A stretch of DNA of 64,000 nt from Symbiodinium natans (taxonomy: Eukaryota > Sar > Dinophyceae > Suessiales > Symbiodiniaceae). Both the position numbers and the translations under genes were made by a program. The notes below the pieces were generated by a model. It was not told the DNA's origin. It ran no database searches and worked only from the letters and a program-made list of their open reading frames with translations. Where the stretch lies: contig CAJNDS010002124.1 of NCBI GenBank assembly GCA_905221605.1, positions 1,323,421-1,387,420 on the forward strand. The letters run 5' to 3'. Shown piece by piece: positions 50,101 to 56,100 of the stretch (positions are counted from its first letter, which is position 1; each line of letters begins with the position of its first letter).

Positions 50101-53100
50101 TAGGGTCATAGAGTTCTTATGGGATGGGGCCTCCTTTGTGGTGCTTTACTGTAGCTTTAGATCCTTAGCTTTTTTGGGTTTATTGGGCTTCTTAATGAGG
50201 CAGCTAAAAGTTTAATTTTTACTACCCTCCTAAGTGCAGCCAAGGTTCATGGGGGGTAGGTACCTAGGGAAGCTTGGGGGAACCTTAGGGAGCCTTCGGG
50301 AGTAGTGGGAGAAAGGGAGCCTTGGGTGACAGACCTTCCTTGAACCCAAACCCCAAACCCTAAACCCCAAACCCCAAACCCCTGAACCCTAAACCCTAAA
50401 CCCTAATCCCTGAACCCTAAACCCTAATCCCTGAACCCTGAACCCTAAACCCTAAACCCTAAACCCTAAACCCTAAACCCGAAACCCTAAACCCGAAACC
50501 CGAAACCCTAAACCCTAAACCCTAAACCCTAAACCCTAAACCCTAAACCCTAAACCCTAAACCCTAAACCCTAAACCCTAAACCCTAAACCCTAAACCCT
50601 ACCTTCCCTTAAGAACACTACAATGTTGGGAAACCCCCCAAGATGGAAAGTTCCTTCGGCTCTTTTGGGGGGGCTTTACTGCCCTGAAAAGAAACTGCTC
50701 ACCGGAACCCCGGTTTAGGGTTTAGGGTTTAGGGTTTAGGGTTTAGGGTTTAGGGTTTAGGGTTTAGGGTTTAGGGTTTAGGGTTAGAGAACTGCCGAAG
50801 GGAAGTCCAAGCCCTGAGCCCAGACCCTGACCCCCAAACCCTAAACAAACAAACCCAAACCCCAAACCCTAGACCCCAGACCCTAAACCAAAAAACACCC
50901 GAACCACCCGAACCACCCGAAACCCGGGACCCCAAACAGCAAACCGCTGAACCCGCAACCCCTAAGCCCTAAGCCCTAAATCCTAGACCCTAAAATCCAA
51001 ACCCCAAACCCCAAACCCTAAACCCTAAACCCTAAACCCTAAACCCTAAACCCTAAACCCTTAACCTGGGGACTTGCAGGTGTCTGTGGATGCCTTGTCC
51101 TTCGACTTCGTAGTTCAGACCCAGGAGGGATTAGGGCTTAGGGTTTAGGGTTTAGGGTTTAGGGTTTAGGGTTTAGGGTTTAGGGTTGTGGGTTGTGGGT
51201 TGTGGGTTGTGGGTTGTGGGTTGTGGGTTGTGGGTTGTGGGTTGTGGGTTGTGGGTTGGGGCTAAGGATGAATCAGGATGAAGGGTTTCGGGCTTTTGTA
51301 GGGCTAAGGGTTTTGTAGGGTTGAATCGCTTGCGGCAACTGGCCCAGGTCTGGAACCCCGAGAAAGAGCAAAGAACAGTTCTCGACCCTTTCCGGCTTCT
51401 GGGTTCAGGGTTTAGGGCTAGGGTTTAGGGTTAGGGTCTAGGGCTTAGGGTTTTTATGTAGGACTTGCGGCTTCTTCCGGTTTGTGGGGTCTAGGTTGGG
51501 TTGAGCTATCACGGCTTAGGCCAGGGAATCATGGTGTAGGGATCTTAGACGAGTTCATAGGGATGATTCAAAACCCCTGACACCACAAAAACCTAAACCC
51601 CACACCCTAAACCCTAAATTACCGTTAAACCTAAACTCCAAACTCTAAAGCCCTAAATCCTAACTCCCCCCCCGCTTCCCCGCCAGGATGAATCGCAGAT
51701 CAACGCGCTGCCCAAGGAAGGTGCTTACATTAAGAGCAGCCTGCCAAGGTTTAGGGTTTAGGGTTAGGGTTTAGGGTTCGGTGCGCCGGGCTTAGGGGTT
51801 AGGATGTGGGGTGCAGGGTTTCGGGGCTTAGGGTTTAGAGATCGCAGGGTGAAATCGCGAGAGGCCGAAGGGGGAAGCGATTCTGCCAAGGGACTACCCT
51901 TCGGTTTTTGGGGACTCATTGGGGACCCTTTTTCAAGATTCCCCTTTTAGGTAAGCTAAGGCCCATCTTAGGAGTAGATTCAGGGAAGCCTTTCCAAGCA
52001 GGGCCCCCCCTCTACTATACTAACCATAGTTAAGGGACTTCTCACCTAAGTCAGGATCCTTGTAACCCAACTTAGGGTCCTTGTAACTCTATGGGCCCCC
52101 GAATTGGTCCTTATTTTCCTTGTTTTAGGGCTTAGGTTCCCTTACAAGCTCCCTTTCTACCAGAAAGGGCACCCTTTTTGCTCTCAGGTCGAGTCTAGTC
52201 CACTTATGCGGGGGGAGATAGGTGCAATTCTTGAGATCACACTATGCCCTCTAAAGCCTAAACCCGTTTCTGGAGGTGAACTGGGTTGGGGTGGAATAAT
52301 TTGGGCTTCCTTTTTGCGTAATTATTGCTGCGGGGGTGTCGTGGAAGACTCGAAGCCTGAAGCCCACACAAGCCCAACGGCTCAACAACTTCAGCGAACA
52401 AAAACCAAGGTCCTCGCATAGCATGGTCTCTGGCCCAAACATTCCCAGAAACACGAACAGAGTCTTGTACTGGAGAGGATTTTGTCAGGGTAAAGCCCTA
52501 AACCCGAAACCCTAAGCCGTAAACCCTGAACCTTCACCGTACTTGCAAAGCCGCTTGCGTGGTAGCCCAGGCATGATCCTGGAAGGACCCGACGTTTTCA
52601 TCTTTTAGGGTTCAGGGTGCACGGTTTAGGGTGTTGTATTAAGAGTGTACCGTTTAGGGTTAGGGGTTCTGGATATGGGCTCCCAGAGACTTTCCTCCAT
52701 TATGGCCTTCCTACGTTTTCAGGGTTTAGGCTTTCGGGCTTAGGGTTTAAGATGCCTTCAACTCTGTAGGGAGAGGTTCTGGTAGGGCAGTTTGGGGGGG
52801 GGCAGGGGGGAGGGGGGGGGGGAGGGGAGGGGGGGGAGGGGAGGGGGGGGAGGGGAGGGGGGGGAGGGGAGGGGGGAGGGGGGGGAGGGGAGGGGGGGGA
52901 GGGGAGGGGGGGGAGGGGAGGGGGGGAGACCCCGAAACCCACGTCGAGCAAGATCAGGGTTTGGGGTGGTGTCGGGTTTAGGGGTTAGGGAGGGGGAGTT
53001 ACCATAACGGGGTTGTACAGTAGACAAGATGATTTCCTTAAGGTCGCGTAGTTTGGGTTCCTACAGTAACTAGAAACAAGAGCCCAGTTCCATGTGAATT

Positions 53101-56100
53101 TGAGCCGTGTCGTTCGTTTGTTCCGGGTTTAGGATTTAGGGTTTGGGGCTCAGGGTTTAGGCGAAAGGGCTTTCAGGGCTATTTTGGGTTGAGGGTTAAG
53201 GCCCAAGGGGTTTTAGGGGTATCGAAGAGCCTTGGCTGTTCGTGACTCAAAGGCATACGCCACGAAGGCTGTGGCACGCCAAGGTTATTTGGGTCTAGGG
53301 TTTATGGGGCTTAGGGTTTACAGGCCCGCCAAAACTTAGTCCAAACACCACTGCAGGAGCCAAGTGGGATAACAATGGTGGTTGCCTGGCCGACGCAGAC
53401 ACCATGGCCTTGTTCAATCCGATGCCGATCGCACGGCGCTGAGGGACTCAGGGGCAACAGTGGGCTTCGGGGCATTCGGCGCGGGCTTTAGGTTGGGGTT
53501 CAGGGTTTATTGTAACGAGCCAAGAACGAACACACAAATACGAAAGTTTAGGTTATGTATAGGTGCTTGATATACTCCACTTAGCAGACCCCAAGCAAGC
53601 TCCCGGAGAACCTTAGCCGCACAGATGGTTTAGCTGAGAGTTATAGGGGCCCCAAGAAGCAAATAAGCAAAACTTAGGATAGGGATAAGGTAGGATGTCC
53701 GTACTAAACCCTAAACCCTAAACCCTAAACCCTAAACCCTAAACCCTAAACCCTAAACCCTAAACCCTAAACCCTAAACCCTAAACCCTAAACCCTAAAC
53801 CCTAAACCCTAAACCCTAAACCCTAAACTAAAAAGCTTATGCTTATGTCGTTTTTGGATGGCTTCGGGATGCCCCCTTTGGGAGCTTCCGAAAAGCTTAC
53901 GCTCCATTTAGTTTGTCCCTTTGACTGAGGGTTTAGGGTTTAGGGTTTAGGGTTTACGTTTAGGGTACCCCTTTCTGCGAATCCTTTGAAGGTGGGTTCT
54001 GCCAAAAGTGGGGAGGGAACAAAGCTGAGATTTTGCAGCCTTCCCATCAACGTGAGAAACGCCCTAGCGTCCGAAATTGCGAAAGCTCTAAACTACATAA
54101 CTCAACTTGGGTCGACAGGGTACCAGAAACGGCCCATGATGCAGACTTATATCAACCTACGCTGAGGCCCTAAACCCCACAAACCCTAGTTTGAGCTTAG
54201 GGGCTTCGGGCTTCGGGCTTCGGGCTTCGGGCTTCGGGCTTCGGGCTTCGGGCTTAGCGGCCAACCGCCCGAACCCCTTGCCTCCTTACAGGCTCACCGT
54301 TACAGAAGCAGGCCACGCACTCACTCCAAAAGCCCAAGAGCCCTAAAAGCCCAAGAGCCCCAACACCCCCAAAAGCCCCAAAACCCCCAAAACCCCCAAA
54401 AGCCCCAAAAAGCCCCAAAACCCCAAAAGCCCTGAGCCCCAAAAGCCCTAAAAGGCCAGAACCCGCAAAGCCGCGAAAGCCCAAGACCCCAAACCCACAA
54501 ACCCCCAAGATCCCGAAACACCAAGACCCCAAAGTCCCGCAACCCCAAAGCACCAAACCCCCCGAATCCCCCAAAACCCTAAACCCCAACCCCCAAACCC
54601 CTAAACCCCCTAACCCCCAAACCCTGCCCGGCCTTTCGTGAGGTCCATTTCAAGCCGGTGGTGCGCAAGAAGGCATTCCCCCCCCCTCCCCCCACGCCCA
54701 CCCCCTCCTCCACGGGTTTAGGGTTTAGGGTTTAGGGTTTAGGGTTTAGGGTTTAGGGTTTAGGGTTCAGGGTTCATGGTTCAGGGTTCAGGGTTCAGGG
54801 TGTAGGGTTGAGGGCTTTGGGGCCCTGAACCCCCCTTAGTGCTTTGCCTTCAAGGGCTCAAGAAATGGCATTTCCATTTCCCTGGTTTTGGGGGGTGCAA
54901 CCCTAAACCCTAAACCCTAAACCCTAAACCCCAAACCCTAAACCCTAAACCCTAAACCCCTCATAAAGTAACCAACCCCACCCAACAAAAAGGGAACCTT
55001 ATCATTATATATGGTTACTGGGCTACCAAGCTTCAGATGGCGCGACCCCTCAGTTTCTTCAGAAGGGGTCTCCAAAGATAAGGTTACAACCTTAATGCAG
55101 AGTTCAAGGTGGAAATGGATTTGGGTTAAGGGGGGGATGGGGCCCTGAACACCATACCCGAAACCCCTAGACCCCTAAACCCCCAACTTAAACCCCAAAC
55201 CCTAAACCCTAAACCCTAAAACCTAAACCCTGAACCCTAAACCCTAAACCCAAACCCCCCCCCCCCCCCCCCCCCCACATCCGTGAAGAGAGCTCTAGGC
55301 CGTCACGGAGGGCATCTACCAATGCCCGCTCTACCTCTACCCCATCAGGCAGGGAGGGGTTTAGGGTTTAGGGTTTAGGGTTTAGGGTTGAGGGTTTAGG
55401 GTTCGCTCTACCTCTACCCCATCAGGCGGGCGGGGGGCTTAGCGGCGGGTTTGGGAGGTTTAGGGTCTTAGGGTTTGGGTTTTTTGGGTGTTTTGTTTTT
55501 TGGGTTTTTTGGGTTTTTGGGTTTCAGAGTTTTTGGGTTTTTTGGGATGTTGGGTTTTGGGGGATCAGGGTTTGGGGTGTCCAACACCCCCCCCCCCCTT
55601 CGCCCCCTTAAAACGTTGCAAGCGAGTTTGTGGTTGAGGGTTAAACCTACCCTAAACCCTAAACCTCAAATCTAGAACTTTGGTTTGCAAGGGCTCTAGC
55701 CCTTAACCCTGCACCCTAAACCCCAAAGAACGCCAATGCCGAACCTACAGCCAGAAAAAGCTCTTAGTGAAAAGGTTTGGGATGTTCTCCCTGATACTAA
55801 GAATCCTTTTTCGGGACTGTGAATAGGGCGTACTACAATCCCTATTCAAGGACTGTCAGTATAAGGGCGGAACATCCCCAATATAGGGTCCGTAAGGGAG
55901 GGGTGCTTCAACGGGGAGGACCTTACCAAACCCCCACATGGGTAGTTGTCTCAATTAGGGTACCTTTTGGGATCCTTGTTGCAAGTGCGCAAAAATGAAC
56001 AATTCCCCAGACACAGCCCAAACTCCCTAAACCCCCTAAACTCCGAACTCCTGACATCGGTAATCCCCGAGCCCTCAACCGTGTAAATCCCTAAAGCCTT

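Larger units (their letters stand above)
48529..51079. other. Dynein intron downstream of the CS-domain gene
   Basis: 3' UTR of the CS-domain gene, telomere-type arrays, one C- and one D-family element. Unique sequence at 48970-49230 has an open frame ([18 protein letters not shown]..) without recognised homology; I do not call it a gene. Confidence 0.45.

Noticed and set aside
52700..53027. Pro-rich minus-strand frames ([14 protein letters not shown])
   Set aside because: Complement of the G-run tract in a dynein intron.
54254..54589. Gly/Phe/Leu-rich minus-strand frame
   Set aside because: Translation of degenerate CCCCAAAA/CCCTAAA repeats in a dynein intron.
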